Shown here: piece by piece, positions 1 through 26,456 of the stretch | Numbering within the stretch: position 1 is the stretch's first letter | Layout of the letters: each line of letters starts with the position of its first letter | Assembly (NCBI GenBank): GCA_934045905.1 | Contig: OW203762.1 | Span: 16,896,345-16,960,344 of the forward strand | Source: Leuctra nigra | Taxonomy: Eukaryota; Arthropoda; Insecta; Plecoptera; Leuctridae | DNA length: 64,000 nt | Reading direction: 5' to 3' | Made by a program: the position numbers and the translations under genes | The notes under the pieces: model-generated | Seen by the model: only the letters and a program-made list of their open reading frames with translations | Database searches by the model: none | What the model was told of the DNA's origin: nothing

Positions 1-13421
<13,421 letters not shown>

Positions 13422-13865
13422 TCAGGACGAGGAACTTGGCGACGATTCCCACTGGCACAACAATACACGAACAACAAACGAAGTGCAAAAGCCAATTCAA
13501 ACGATTTTTGTGCTCGTTTAGTTTGAAAATTTGAATCAAGTTACACCAAACCGGTAAAAAATAAAGCGTCTTCGTATAGCACAATATCTACGTTTAATGT
13601 AATTAATACTATTCTTGAATGTTTCAAAGATTAAATATTGACACTAATAACACCAAAACTGGAAAAATTATAACAATTTATATGTATAAAATGATTACAT
13701 TTAATTAAACAAATAACAATGTCCACCTCACACATCTTGAAGTAGCTTGGTATAACAACTGCTCTATTTGCCGGTGTGTCTCGCCAATCCCGAGATTCTG
13801 CGCGCTTGTCGACCGGTCCGCCCCAGCACCTCCTAGCAACTGAGCGCTCCGACGCCTCTCACAAG

Positions 13866-13946
13866 TGACGTCATGGCATGGGGGCGGAGACCTCACCTGT
13901 CTCCCCACCACCAACACCAGGAGCATGTGACGTCACGAATACGTCA
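13866..13946. promoter_or_regulatory. Two full CRE palindromes upstream of the zinc-finger gene
   Basis: TGACGTCA occurs exactly at 13866-13873 and 13928-13935, with a half-site ACGTCA at 13941-13946 and a GC box (GGGGGCGGAG) between them. The stretch is GC-rich relative to its surroundings and lies about 450-520 bp upstream of ATG 13421. CRE palindromes bind CREB/ATF-type bZIP factors. Promoter function is inferred. Confidence 0.45.
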
Positions 13947-14777
13947 TTAATAAGTGATTGCCACAGGCATTGTTTGGATTTGACGAGAACGAATAATGTG
14001 TTATACAAAGGGGGAGAAAATAGACTTTTTTAGGGTCGATAATAATCCAAAGGTCACGGCTCTAAAAATAAGAAATCTGTTTTGGTGACTAGCATTAATT
14101 CACCTAAACTTGACAGAGTGGAGCTGTAAATGAGTGGAATTAAGTGGTCTGGGTTCGATCCCCGGGCATGGCTCAAATCAAACATAAAAAACATATACTA
14201 ATGTAATTTATCCCTATCATTGTTTCCATTCAATCAACAAACGTTCTTTCAGTTTCCTGGTTTGTGTTGCATAATGTTACGTCATTTGTCACGAATGTTA
14301 AAGAGAATCAATCAATATAATAAATAATTCCTGAAGTAGTTTGAACTAGCGATTTGATACATACGTGAAGTATGGTCGCAGCAAGAACTAATTTTTTATT
14401 TCAATTGTTTAAATATCTGAAAAGTAATGTATAGTAGACTTTAGTATGAGTTTCTGCCGCTGCGGCGAAATCGGTCCTGTTTGAAAATTACATGTGTTCG
14501 AATTAGAGAACCGATGACACAAATATTGTGACATCTCTCATTTGAAATTCAAATATTGCATTGTGTTGTGTGTTCAATCCTTCCCGGTTTCGCTGCTAGT
14601 GTAACCTGGCCAACACGATGCTGGTTTCGTGGTTTTTCGAGAGGTACAGTTGACCACGAACAGTGATGATTCCATGGTATACCCAAATACCCAAGAAAGA
14701 GCAAAACCGTTTTGGACCTAAAATATTAAGTGAAAACAGTGTTTTATTGAGTACATAATATATTTGTCATTCTGTCG

Positions 14778-14869
14778 AAATTTTAGGGATAAATCCCAAA
14801 CTGTCGGTTAGGGACCCAAAACCCTAAACCAAAAACACCGACAGTTTGGGACTTTTCCCTAAAATTTTC
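14778..14869. repeat. 92-bp inverted-repeat hairpin
   Basis: The left arm AAATTTTAGGGATAAATCCC, then AAACTGTCGG, is matched by the right arm CCGACAGTTTGGGA, then CTTTTCCCTAAAATTTT. A foldback of MITE type; no clear target duplication. Confidence 0.55.
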
Positions 14870-17726
14870 ATTGATCATGATTTGTTTTTCAACAAATGAA
14901 AGGATTCGGCTGACAAAATTGAACGTCCGAAATGTTTGAAACCTTATAAATCCAATCCAGAAATTCGAAAAATTTCCAGAGACTCCCCCGGACCCGCATA
15001 AGGCTAGGAGCCCCTTCGCTCATGAGTGTCGGTATATTTGTTCTGTTTTTTTATTCTTTTTTCGGCGAGTCCTAGATGCTTATATCTAATACCAGTTTGC
15101 GTTATTTGTTGTGCCCCCCCCCCCCCTTAAAATTTGGCTTGCTCCTCTTGTTAAAATGTGTGAAATCATCACTGGCCACGAACACATCCTTCCCAACAGG
15201 GGCGGACTGGCCCTGCAATTGCCTATTATATCATCCCAGGCCCTTTGGTTTACTAGCCTTCACCTCCTTGTCCATCCTGCCCTATTCCGAGCTCCGACTT
15301 TCGTGCTCTTGCACTTGTATACTTGAGATGATATTGTTCATGTAACTTTTCGTCCCACTCTCCCTTTTCTCCAATCCTTAGCTGACAATGTATCTATATT
15401 CTTCCTCCAATCGTCCTTATTCGCAGAAGCGAAGTACCCAACCCTAATACGAGGATAATGTAAACAGTACCAACAACAATTACGCAACAATTAAGTTTCA
15501 ATTGAAATATTATGGAGGTGAATAAATCTTCACGGTTTTAAAATATTGGCATGCAACGACAAATACATACAGAAACGTGTCAATGACGTTAGTTGGAGGA
15601 GGAAATAGAGCGGGTGTTTTGAAAATAGAGGATGAAGAAGAAGTAAAAGGAAAGAAAAAGAACAGGAGGAAGAGGAGCTTCGGACTTGAGGGCAAGTTGG
15701 CTCTGGAGGAAGATGCCCCAGATCCCAGATTGTGGTAGATACTTGGAACTGATAATTAAGAGGATTCTGCCCTTGTCCACCATTTTGAAAATTACCGACA
15801 ATTTTTCTCCCAGAAATAGGGTACACTATTTTGCTTCTACTTTCTACAATTCTTACTGAATAGTGATGAAAAAAATTGTAATAGTAGATGAGACACACAC
15901 ACACAAATGGTATGAAAAGAATTGTAATAAAGCCACCACTTTCTGTGAAAATAATTTGTGAAAATGACACTTTGGAAGTGCCGTCCTGGCCACTTTTTGC
16001 AGTTTTTTGAAAGCTTTGTGAGGTAAACCCACTACAATAATTGAATATTTTACGCGTTCATATCATGTGACAGTGGCTATTTACTGCAGAAGTTTCTATA
16101 TTGTGGCAGTTAATATACTCATGGGATCCTGGTGGAGCTAAAGCACCATATCGTTTCTCTTCCTTGCCAAACATGGATTAGCTCCACTACTGTAGTTACT
16201 ACAAATCAGAATGGATTGGAATGAAATATTTTACGGAGTTCGGTAAGAAATGTCTACATGATATGAACGGGACAGAATGTTGAATAAGCCGATATATTTT
16301 GCTAAAATAAATGTTAAAAATTACTCACGGGCAGCCGATGACACACTTATTATGACACAAATTTATAACCACCTATAAAGCGATTGGCTTTATAAATAAA
16401 AACACAGGTACTATCCACGGTTAGCGTGATGAATTGGCAAGGAGCACACGAAATTTTGAAGATATTGCTTTAAAATTACAGCGGTAATCACTAAAAAGGG
16501 AGGGCCACTTTTCTCTGAAACTGACACTCAAAATTCTTATAAAATGTTGATATTTTGACAATATTTCTACACCTAGTTCATCAGTTTCCTGATAGATTAT
16601 GTTGGTGGAGAGGTAACTGTTTTACCATTATGTGATTTTCTAGCTTATTGTTTTAGGTTTGATTTCACTGCAACATGATTACAGATTTTAGGTGCAGTGA
16701 TAATATAACTACCTTGGTTTAGAGAAGCTGGTTACCATGGCTACATATTTTCTGTCGAATTTCTTCAATTTAGATATTCTTAGGAAAATCTATTTCACTT
16801 GAAAATCAACATGTACCTGTGCTGTGACACTTGTCAAGTTACAAAATAGAAATCTGTTGATTACACGCAGGTGATTAGCGCAGCATACTGCATGAAGGAT
16901 GTTGACGAGGAGGGAAGGTTTTAATATACCTACACTACGTTCTAAAAGGACTTTTCAGTGCCTGAGGGCAAATGCCAAAATATAAAAGCCAATAAACGTT
17001 GTATATCTCTCAGAAATGTGGATTTTCTTTGGTCCTCTATTGTTATGAGGTGAGGAAGAGGTAGTGCCAGAAAACTAGCCAAAATTAGTGTGGAAAATAG
17101 GAATTCTAAATGGAAAATAGATTTTTCGCTGTTGCAAATTCTTTGGGAAACGTACTGTATACGTGTAGGTATTAGTAATATTTATTATAATCGTTTCTGT
17201 ATCTCGAAGTAGAAAGCCCGAAGTCCATCTTCTGGATTTTGCTTTGCGGACTCTTTTGGATTCTTGAATCAAACTCTATATAAGTTACAATTTGACACGT
17301 CAATAATTACATGTTGCAAGGATAATTACATGTCGTATAAAATTGTATTCTCTTACAAAATGACCGTTGTCACTAATTAGGGTATTCAAGATCAAGTGAT
17401 ACCACACGACTAAACAAATAAATCACGAAATTGGCCCAACTATTGCTCATAAAAGGAAGAAAACGTATTTTCCTCATAAGTGATTCTCATGATGCAATAA
17501 TATATGCTGAGCTAGAGATACTTATACCATGAGTGATTCTACAACCCCACTTGACCAGTGATGATTTCAGACATTTTATTCGGTGGGGGGAGGGGGGGGG
17601 GGGGGGCAAATGAAAAACTGGGGTGCAAAATTTAACCTGGAGAGAGGGGTGGGTGTACCTAAACGCCCGGACCTGCTTTCATGTCATCTTCCTCCCTTCA
17701 GTCCCAAAAAAATTAGTTGTAATACA

Positions 17727-18790
17727 TTATTTGTCGGGCACTAGGTTCGTCTTCGTGGGAAGGTCACTCAAGCCAGTATGCCTATTGTCTACATTAAAAA
17801 AAGTAAGCCCATTCTTCATCTCTCCCAGTGCTTTCCAAACTTCCATTTCGCTTAAATCTGCTTCCTCTCTCTCCTCTCCTGTGCCTCCTTCTCCTTCTGC
17901 TCTTCTCTCTTGTTCTTTCCCTTGTTCTGTGGCACCTGTTTGAACATTGAGAAGGGTCTCAAAGTACTTTTTCCACATTTTGAGTTCATCATCTGGATTT
18001 ACTACGAGCTCGTCGTTGCTATTTTTCATCGTTCGGACTTCTTCTCGAACTCCTATTTTTCTTTTCACCGTAAATCATTTTCTTGTTTCACGAGAAAATC
18101 TTTTTTTTAAATCCTTCTCAAGCAAACTCGCAAGTTCGTCCATTGCTCTCTTCTTCTCCTCCCGAACAATCTTGGCCACATTTATTTTACACTGTCGATA
18201 CTCTTCTGCATTCTCTGAGGATCTATTTAATTCGTTTCTCTGCCATGCGTCCCGCTTCCTCCGGACTGCCTCCCTTACTCTCTCATTCCACCACCTTGTT
18301 TCTTTCTTTCTCTTCTTCCCACTCTCTTCCACAAACTTGTTCGCCAACATCCAAAAATGCTGTCTTAAACTCGTTCCATTCCTCTTCCACCCCTTTCCTT
18401 TCCCCTGTCGGTACTCTTATCTCAATCATCTTCTTGAAGGCTAACCTCGTATCCAGATCTTGTAAACTCCATACTTTAATCCTGTTCTTTCTAGCATCAC
18501 AGCATTTTTGGTGTCTTGATGTGGAAACTACCAACTAGCAACCGGTGATCACTCCTTAATGCTACTGACGGGAACACTCGCGCATCTACTAGGAACTTCT
18601 TCAAGTCTCTGCTCATTCAAATGTAGTCTATTACAGATTCCGACACATCTTCCCCATAGCTATATCCTGCTGAGTTTAATACCCAAGTCACTTCCTGTCC
18701 ACTCCACCCCTCCGCTAATGACCAGCCAGCCCTCAACCATTAAAAAAGGTTGTTTTCCTTTGATTCAAATGAGAGACAGGTCAAATTTAA
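17727..18790 (-). pseudogene. Decayed non-LTR retrotransposon fragment (endonuclease end to pre-RT linker)
   Basis: Three overlapping minus-strand frames in different phases read as one broken ORF2. About 18790-18540 resembles the end of an APE-type endonuclease. 18534-18283 encodes LDTRLAFKKMIEIRVPTGER, then a Trp-rich linker. 18350-18075 has ETRWWNERVREAVRRKRDAW, typical of the segment between endonuclease and RT in RTE/CR1-like elements. 18068-17727 continues with a linker ending before the RT core. Several frameshifts and no RT motifs make it a 3'-lost fossil. The clade is uncertain. Confidence 0.6.
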
Positions 18791-20956
18791 AAAAAAAAAA
18801 AAATTGCAAGTAAGGCGATTTCGATATTTTTGACATCATAAATGGATTTCATATAAAAAAAAATTGATGGGAATTCATTTTTGATTCTTACATTGCGCTA
18901 AAAGTTTGCTAGAGTAAAATAAATTTGTTAACAGTATTACAATTTATTTCAAGTGGTGCGTTGGTATTAGAGGTATAGCGCGCATCGGTGCTCGCTTATC
19001 AACGCGTTACACTGAGCGTTTTTTTTAGTGATACTTGTATCACAGACACTGCCCATCACTGTAACTCTTCTAAACCATTTCAACCTCGCTTTTCCACTCT
19101 TATAATTTCTCTCTACTCCTAACTTTTCTCCAATTGGATAATTCCATGTGACTCATGTTACAGTTGGAGCAACTTTTGTTACACATTATAGTATGTTTTT
19201 CACAAAGTATCGAGTTCTAATTTTTAAAACTTTGCAGGGATTTATATACCAGACCATGCTATAAATTATAATGTAGCACAACTGGTATCTCATATCTTCC
19301 AAATAAGCCTATTTTTGGCAGAGGTATCAATAATCACTATTTACACGATACTGGGGAATATGAATAACTTATCGTGTCTAGATTTTGAGATATTGTAGTT
19401 ATAAATTCCTATTTTTATCATGTAGTCTTCTGGGGGCCATTAAAATCTTGACTATTTCCATGCTATTTTTAAGTTTTGAATTTTACTGAGGTTCAACGTT
19501 TTTTCAAAAAACTGATTTCTAGATACATAGTTGGACATTCTATTAGGAAAAAAATTGAAAACAATACCAACGTGTGCTATTTTAAAAGTTATTAACCAAA
19601 AACTAAATGATTTCCCTATACCTCCTGTGTTACAGTTTTGTTAATTCTCGGAAGGCAATAAATTGAAACCTCGCTATACGACAGGGGTTGCAAGTTAAAC
19701 GACATTTTATGATTCATTTATACAATAAATATAGTTGAAATGTAGGAAAACGTTTTCTGAACTTGTAATTTAATTTTTTTTTGTATATGTATAATGAAGG
19801 TACTACCTTAAGTATTTATTTGCAAACAGAACTGAATCCATCAGTGCAAATATATTAAACAACATAGAACATGCACTGGAACATTCACCAAAGATTAAAA
19901 GAAAATACATCAAAATACACTAAAGCATGAAAATATTACATGTAGCACGTTTAGTCAAAATAATAAAATTACATCACAAGATCCTTTAAAGATTTTTGAA
20001 AGTCATAAAATTATTAAAATTAACATCTATATATTTGTGTTCATTTCCAAGAATCTATTAAAAGTTAACTGAATCCTATTGTTGATACAATAATAATATG
20101 TAAAATCATATATTCTACTTTGAGCTGGTTACTCTAGGTGGAACATGGTAATTTAAATATTCTAATAGAGTTGAGTCAATAAAACTACTTGTCAATTTAA
20201 ATAAAAAGCTCATATCACAGAGATCGAGCCTACCACACAGGGTTTTTAACGAATTTTCATTACAATGTTTGATGTAGTCATTTCTGTGGTACTTTCCCTT
20301 TTTTCTTAAATATTTTTTTCTTGTCCCTAAAAGTTGGGGGAATTTTGCCAATACATGTAGCAATATTAGTGAACATGCAAAACCGATGATTGATTCTTTC
20401 ATCTGAGTGAAATCTTGTCTTGAAGACGAATCTTTAAAAATTCTTCACTTTTCACGCAAATTTATTAGTAGTTTTGTAGCATTAAATTTAAATTACAATA
20501 TTTAACACACATGAAACACATGCTTTCACAGATGAAAGCATCAAACCTCGGTTTGACAGGTTCCCTAATATTCCTAAATATATTGGCAAAATATGATAAT
20601 ATCCCCAACTTTTGGTGACAAGAAAAAAATATTTAAGAAAAAAGGGAAAGTACCAATTTACATGTTATTGCCCAATTGTATTATTCCTAATTTTGTAATT
20701 TATTTACTTCTGACAGTGACCCATAGTCCAAGTAAAAGCTCCATTTCAAAATCCGAACAAAATAGACTTTATAACATCTTGATCTTCTCAGGTAAATGCT
20801 CGTTCCAAAGAAATAAACATACATATTTAAATTTTGAATAATGTAACGCAAAGTACACAGAGATAGCTTGTCCCCTCTCACCTAAATAGAATAGAAAGAG
20901 AATGTTCTATAATATTAATATTATAGAACTTTATATTCTCATACTTTTGATGGATT
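18791..20956. other. AT-rich intergenic stretch
   Basis: No gene recognised. A foldback element lies at 20288-20654. A short string GCTCGCTTATCAACGCGTTAC (about 18991-19011) recurs approximately at 24599 and 9823, probably an old dispersed repeat. Confidence 0.4.
20288..20654. repeat. Foldback repeat with about 65-bp arms
   Basis: Arm 20288-20352 (GGTACTTTCCCTTTTTTCTT through TTGGGGGAATTTTGCCAATA) is inverted at 20581-20654 with small mismatches. The spacer of about 230 bp has no coding potential. Confidence 0.6.
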
Positions 20957-22900
20957 TTTTTTCTCCATTCATCTTCAATCTCTCAAAACGTCTTATTGAA
21001 GTAAAACTCGAGGCCCACTCGCAGTTTATGGCTAACCTTCTAAAGGAGGAGGGTGACAAGCAGGCATCGGGAAATTGGAAAAGGTTCTATAAATACATTA
21101 ACTCTAAAAGAAGAAGTGACAACACCATCCCGGCCTTAAAGCAAAATGATATTGTCATTACCAAGAACGTAGAAAAAGCGAATGCACTCAATAATTACTA
21201 TAATACTGTATTCTCACCAAGAAATGGCCAACCACTCCAGCTTGCAGGGCCAACATCTAACCTCCCTACACTGGCTATTGATATCATGTCCGTATCCAAG
21301 GAAATAAAAGCAATGAAACGTGGTATGAGTGCAGGTCCTGACAGCATCACTGGAGACCTATTGAAAGCTTCAATTTCCGAAATTGCTGAATACTTACTTG
21401 TAATATTTAAGCAATCAATTTGCGAATCAACAATCCCTGAAGACTGGTCTAGAGCCATTGTGATACCTATACATAAAGGTGGATCAAAAAGCTCAGTCGC
21501 TAGCTACAGACCAATTAGCCTGACCTGTTTATGTTGCAAACTCATGGAGAAGCTAATCGACAGGCACATCAGACATCACCTGGAAGCTTCGAACTTCTTC
21601 ACGCCACTCCAGTACGGATTCCGACCTAAATACTCGTGCGAAGCAAGTCTTGCCGGCCTAACCCAAGATCTAGTGAGTGAAGTAGTCTCGAATGGACACC
21701 AGATGGATGCTATCCTCATCGATCTAGCCAAGGCCTTTGACTCAGTCCCACACGATATTCTCATGGAGAAGATGTGCGTCATAGACTTGGATGTGAACAT
21801 CATACATTGGATATCTAACTTCCTTCGCAATAGAACCCAGCGAGTACGAGTGGAGGGAGACCTGTCGGACAGCATCAAGATAACGTCCGGGGTCCCACAG
21901 GGCAGCATCCTTGGCCCTTTGCTGTTCCTCATATTCGTTAATGACTTACCTGACACCTTATGTTCGAAGGTCAAAATTTTCGCCGATGACGTAATTGTCT
22001 ACAAGCCTATACTAAGAGATGATGATTGCAACACTCTCCAAGAAGATCTGAACCGCATCGACAATTGGGCTAGGGCAAACCAGATGAAGATAAATGACCT
22101 TTAACAGAAAACGCAGTGAAATCCAGCATGAATACACCATTGGGACCCAAGTGCTACAAGAACAAAAGGATTCCAAGTACCTTGGAATATGGCTCGCCAA
22201 TAACTTATCTTGGAACAACCACATCAACAGAACTTCTAGTCGAGCAAGCAGTACTCTACACTTCGTCATGAGGAATCTAATAGGTGCTCCTGAAATTGCT
22301 AAGGAGAGAGCATACCTCACGCTTGTTCGACCGCAGTTGGAGTACTGTTCTTCCATTTGGAGTCCTCACACGCAGAGCAACAAGTACAGCTTGGACACTG
22401 TTCAGAGGCGAGCTGCGAGGTACGTCAAAGGTTCCTTCGGGATCTCTCCAGGTCCCACTGAATTATTGTACGAACTCGGATGGGAGTCTTTAGAAGAACG
22501 CAGGAATCATTCGAGAATCATCGCCATCTACAAGGCTTATCAGAATCAGCCAGCTTGGGCAGACTTAGGCTCTTATCTTCTGGATCCTAACTACATTGGA
22601 AGGAACGACCACATCCACAAGATCAGAAGAATTCAGCCACACTCCAACATCGAGAAGTACTCGCTTGCGGCTGAGGGCATCTGCCTATGGAATGATCTCC
22701 CTGATGATGTCCTGCATCCTATGCCAACTAACAGTAGAGACCTTAGATTCAGACTTAAAAATATTTAGCTTAGTATCACCACAACAGCCCGAACTACATT
22801 TATCATGTCAATTTCATAATTATATCCTAATTGTGTATGTACAGTAAAGTGTGTTTTCAGTTGTGTGTATTTAATTAAATAAATAAATAAATAAATAATA
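20957..22900 (+). pseudogene. 5'-truncated non-LTR retrotransposon with RT domain (Jockey/CR1-like), frameshifted
   Basis: The frame 20902-22104 covers an RT domain with YRPISL (residue about 201), DLAKAFD (274), [13 protein letters not shown] (330) and FADD (360). The endonuclease is missing. After MKIN the frame stops at 22104. The rest resumes in another frame from 22094 (MTFNRKR...) to 22768 and includes the usual C-terminal WNDLPDDV block, so a short deletion disrupted the ORF near 22098. The 3' end is an AAAT microsatellite (about 22871-22898), as expected for a target-primed insertion. Not functional as read. Confidence 0.85.
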
Positions 22901-24795
22901 CCAGGAAAGTTAATAAAAACAAAGAAGTAGATAATATACCAGGAAACAACTTAGTAAAATACAAATATTTGAACAGAAACACTGGTATTGTCAAGAAATA
23001 CAAATAAAAAGAGTCCGTAATATTTCGCCCCAGTCTAAAATAACTAGATGACAGACATAGGCTCAAAAGTTCCATTATGCCGTCAACTGGGATGTCTGGG
23101 ATGAACAGTGTTTCTGTTCAAATATTTGTATTTTACCATGGAAAGTTATTATTCAAACTAGGCTAAGGACTCTACAATGATCCGTTGTTTATAAAGGAAT
23201 TATTATAAAAATTTGAAGGAAACAATATATTATTACAACTTTTTATTTGCGTAAACGAAACAATTTTTAGTTTTACCTTAATATTCTCAAAAGTGTGATT
23301 GATGACAATCAGTAAACTCGTCTTAGTATTATCTTCATATTTACACCAAAAATAATAGAATTCTTGGGCATCAATTTCCCGCAAAGATAATGATTCTACC
23401 TTTATTAGATGCGTCAATATGGCTAATTGATTAAATCATATAATTTTATTAATTGTTAATTAAGTCCAAAAATATTAGAGATATTAATTTCACAATTTTT
23501 CATATGTTGAATAATGATTCAATACACCGTATTTGTTGAATAAAAGAATAAAAACTCATTGGTGTTACTTAAAAATAAATATTACAGTTTTCATAAATTG
23601 AAATTGAAATGTAATTTTAAGCAATTTCCCATTAGATTACGTGTTTAGATTTTATCAGAGCGTAATCAGTGAATTTTTCTGAATAAGGAACGTTAAAAAC
23701 AAACCCCGTACGATTTGTTTCAAATTTGACTGTTTTTATGGTCACTTCATCAAAACTGAAAATCAAGTTTTAAAGTAAAATGTGATTTCTCCCCCACCTC
23801 CTCTATTTCTAGCGCCATGGTAACCTTCGCCTTGACGACCCATGACGTCAATACACAGTCAAAGCCCTTAGATATAATATTTAATAAATACATAGACTCT
23901 TCTTGATCGTTTAGGTAGGCTCTGACTGATTGTAAAACATTTCATTGTTTGGTCTGAATGATCAAGTATTTCGCAAATTATTTAATATGTGGACACTCAA
24001 TTGATAAGTGCATTATATATAAATCTTCTTGCAGCTCAGGAGAAAAGAACAATCAGTGTGGATACCAGTAATGTGTTGGAATTATCAATAACAAAGGTAA
24101 TGAAATATCCATGTGATATTTTCCTGTATGATTCTCGTCTTGGGCAAGGAAATCAACCCAGCTTCTTTACCGACTTATTGTTGTTCAAGTAGTTGCAATG
24201 TTAGCCACCAATTTGAAAACGCCATCGCCTACTTAACACTCTTAAATCAATAATTGATTTTTATTTATTTTTATTTATTTATTTATTTTTTTTATTTTTT
24301 TATCAATTATTGATTATTATTATTATTATTATTATTTAATTATCAGTTCCACGTATCTACCACAGTGTTAGGTCAAAGGGTAGATACCACCTGTTATCTG
24401 GGGCATCTTCTTCCTCGAATGCGATAATGAGAATAAAAGGCATACATAATGTATTTTATTCTCCTTCTCGCCTTCTTCTTCCCCGAACTCGAGTCTCGCA
24501 ACTTCTTGGCTCCAGATTCAGAAGGCGCAGCTTCCAGTGGCCTTGAAGCTTCCGATGACTCGTTACAACAACATGTGACAAGCACTTGCCCGTACATGGC
24601 TCGCTTATTAACGCGTTTTAAATACCGTTTTACCTTAGATCAATTATAATTTATTGAGATTTTACAATCATGTACTTACTGGAAGTCTGCGTAAACTGAG
24701 GCCACTTTAGGACTTGTCAGTCAAGGGGGGGGGGTTGGTTCAGAAGACCCTTATTCTAGGTCCCAGGACTGTGGCCTGGAAAACCAAATCTCGGA
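22901..24795. other. Intergenic, no gene seen
   Basis: AT-rich with T/A simple repeats (24250-24340). The short frames lack recognisable similarity. Confidence 0.4.
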
Positions 24796-24803
24796 GTCGT
24801 GGC

Positions 24804-25528
24804 TAGAGGTGAGCGCATGAGTGATTTTTGACTCACGCGCGGTCACGTCACGCGGGCACGTATTCCACTCACGCACACTCACGCACGCGGGTTCGTCATT
24901 TCGCTCACGATCACGCACACTCACGCAGCAAATCTTATGGACTCATGCACACTCACGAATTACAACTCACGCACAGTCACGCACGTTGATAACTACAAAA
25001 TCATATGCTTTGTTTAGGTCAGGTCCCTCTAGGTCAGTCCTCATATTTTTGATACACAACGCAGCTCTTTTTTTACAAAGAACGATTGAGTCAAGTGTAG
25101 CATGAGAAATGCAACTTGGCCACGGACCACCTTTACATCTCTTTTCTTATAGGTATCAACTTAGGTAGTATGCATAAAATATTTACATTTGCTTATCAAG
25201 GGTCCATAATTTGAAATAACAATCGCAACTTTCCTGAACACTAAACCCTGGCCAAAATGCACAGAAATCTGTTGTTGACAAAGTTTTGTTTTTTTAATTA
25301 AAAAAAATCATGCCCCGCAGGGCATTTTTTAGTTTTTCACGAAATAAAAACCAATTTGGGAAGCTGAAATGGCAAAGTAACTGGTCACGCATGACACGCG
25401 TGTCACGATTCACGCATGACCAGTAACGCACGACTTATAGCAGTGGTGTGCACACTCACGCACACTCACGCTAAAAGTCGTGAGTCACGCGTGAGTCACG
25501 CGTGACTCACGTCACGCGCTCACCTCTA
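24804..25528. mobile_element. Non-autonomous hAT element, 725 bp, perfect 8-bp TSD
   Basis: Termini TAGAGGTGAGCGC and GCGCTCACCTCTA are perfect 13-bp inverted repeats. The 8-bp direct duplication GTCGTGGC flanks the element at 24796-24803 and 25529-25536. TAGAGGTG ends and 8-bp duplications are hallmarks of the hAT superfamily. Both subterminal zones are packed with CACTCACGCA and GTGAGTCACGCG units, while the centre is AT-rich. There is no transposase ORF. Confidence 0.9.
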
Positions 25529-25536
25529 GTCGTGGC

Positions 25537-26317
25537 TCATGCAGTGGGATAAGGGGGGGGGAGGGGGGGGGGGGGGTCGTATGGTCTAGTCGTAAGTGTA
25601 ACACCGTCCTGTCCATTATGAGTATCTAACCCTTACCGTATTGCGCCATTATAAATAGCAAGCCCATTAGATTAGATCCCAACACTCTAAAAATGAAATT
25701 TTGCGTAGATCATAATGTTTGGAGCGACGTGTATATAACAGAAACTGAAGAGTTACAACAATACAATCTATGTTTTGTCAGCCTCATATTATACTATAAT
25801 GAAATGGACGCTGGCCGTGGGCGCCGGCAGGATCTCTGACAGGGGGAAGCAAGACAAACATTCTGCCACGGTGAAAGAGGGTGTGAGGGGCGACCCTCCC
25901 CTTTCCCAGCACAGGGATGTTTCTGGTTTTTTGACACTTTGAAATTAATTTTGATACGTTTTGAGGTGATTTTTTTTTACAAAAATGAACTATACGTTGA
26001 ACACCACATAGCTTTTAAATTTTCCTGACATTAAGGGGGGAGGGGGAGGGGGGGCAAAAGCCTCCTTGCCCCCCCCCCCCCCACCCCTCCGGCATCCGCG
26101 ATGCTGTCCACAGCCCTTTGACATCTAGGTTTTCTCAGAGCTTGGCTGCACAAATAATAAATATTTTATAGAAATAATATATTGATAAGGAGATTTGGTT
26201 TGTATTGGTCAGAATTGTACTTCTTCATATCTGCAACGCCGTCTTCTAACCTGAGTTCTGTTCCCACGCCTCACACAGAGCGGTGTCGCCTGGACTCGAA
26301 GGCAGACCAGCGGGACA
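25537..26317. other. Intergenic region before the thrombospondin promoter
   Basis: Low-complexity G-rich (25553-25576, 26036-26060) and C-rich (26070-26092) tracts. Possible degraded hAT ends occur near 25820 (GGCGCCGGCAGG) and 26090 (CTCCGGCATCCGC), too diverged to call firmly. Confidence 0.35.
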
Positions 26318-26350
26318 TATAAGCGGCTAGCGCGTCCTCCGCGGCAGTAG
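26318..26350 (+). promoter_or_regulatory. Thrombospondin core promoter: TATA box and initiator
   Basis: TATAAG at 26318-26323 within CATATAAGC is followed 28 bases later by GGCAGTAG (A at 26346), close to the arthropod initiator TCAGT. This spacing fits a TATA-Inr promoter. It would put the in-frame ATG at 26351 only a few bases from the cap and favours ATG 26378. Confidence 0.5.
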
Positions 26351-26377
26351 ATGTGTTCTGGTCGTGAGGCCGGCAAG

Positions 26378-26456
26378 ATGGGGAGGCTGTTAGCTCTACT
26401 CGTGTGCGCGTGTCTGGTATACCAGGAGGCGGTGAACGCGGTCTCCGTAGATCAAG
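26378..26456 (+). CDS. Tsp: Thrombospondin exon 1: signal peptide
   Basis: ATG 26378 to donor CAAG|GTAGGT, ending in phase 1. Encodes residues 1-26: a hydrophobic Leu/Val/Ala core, then a small-residue cleavage site after NA. Confidence 0.88.

Larger units (their letters stand above)
13422..17726. other. Intergenic region upstream of the zinc-finger gene
   Basis: Holds the candidate promoter, a B-box-like GGTTCGATCCC at about 14150 (isolated tRNA or SINE relic), a hairpin at 14778-14869, and poly(C) and poly(G) runs at 15114-15126 and about 17583-17606. The 146-residue minus frame at 15530-15970 is low-complexity and not supported as a gene. Confidence 0.45.

Noticed and set aside
14125..14175. 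Possible tRNA gene (GGTTCGATCCC B box)
   Set aside because: No A box at tRNA spacing and no cloverleaf arms; likely a SINE or tRNA relic.
15530..15970. 146-residue minus-strand frame
   Set aside because: Ser/Phe/Leu low-complexity from a purine-rich tract; no splice or homology support.
25815..26100. Degraded hAT element before thrombospondin
   Set aside because: Only weak terminal similarity (GGCGCCGGCAGG versus GATGCCGGAGG) and no convincing 8-bp duplication.
26351..26377. Upstream in-frame ATG as thrombospondin start
   Set aside because: Would sit about 5 nt from the inferred cap site and would place polar residues before the signal-peptide core.
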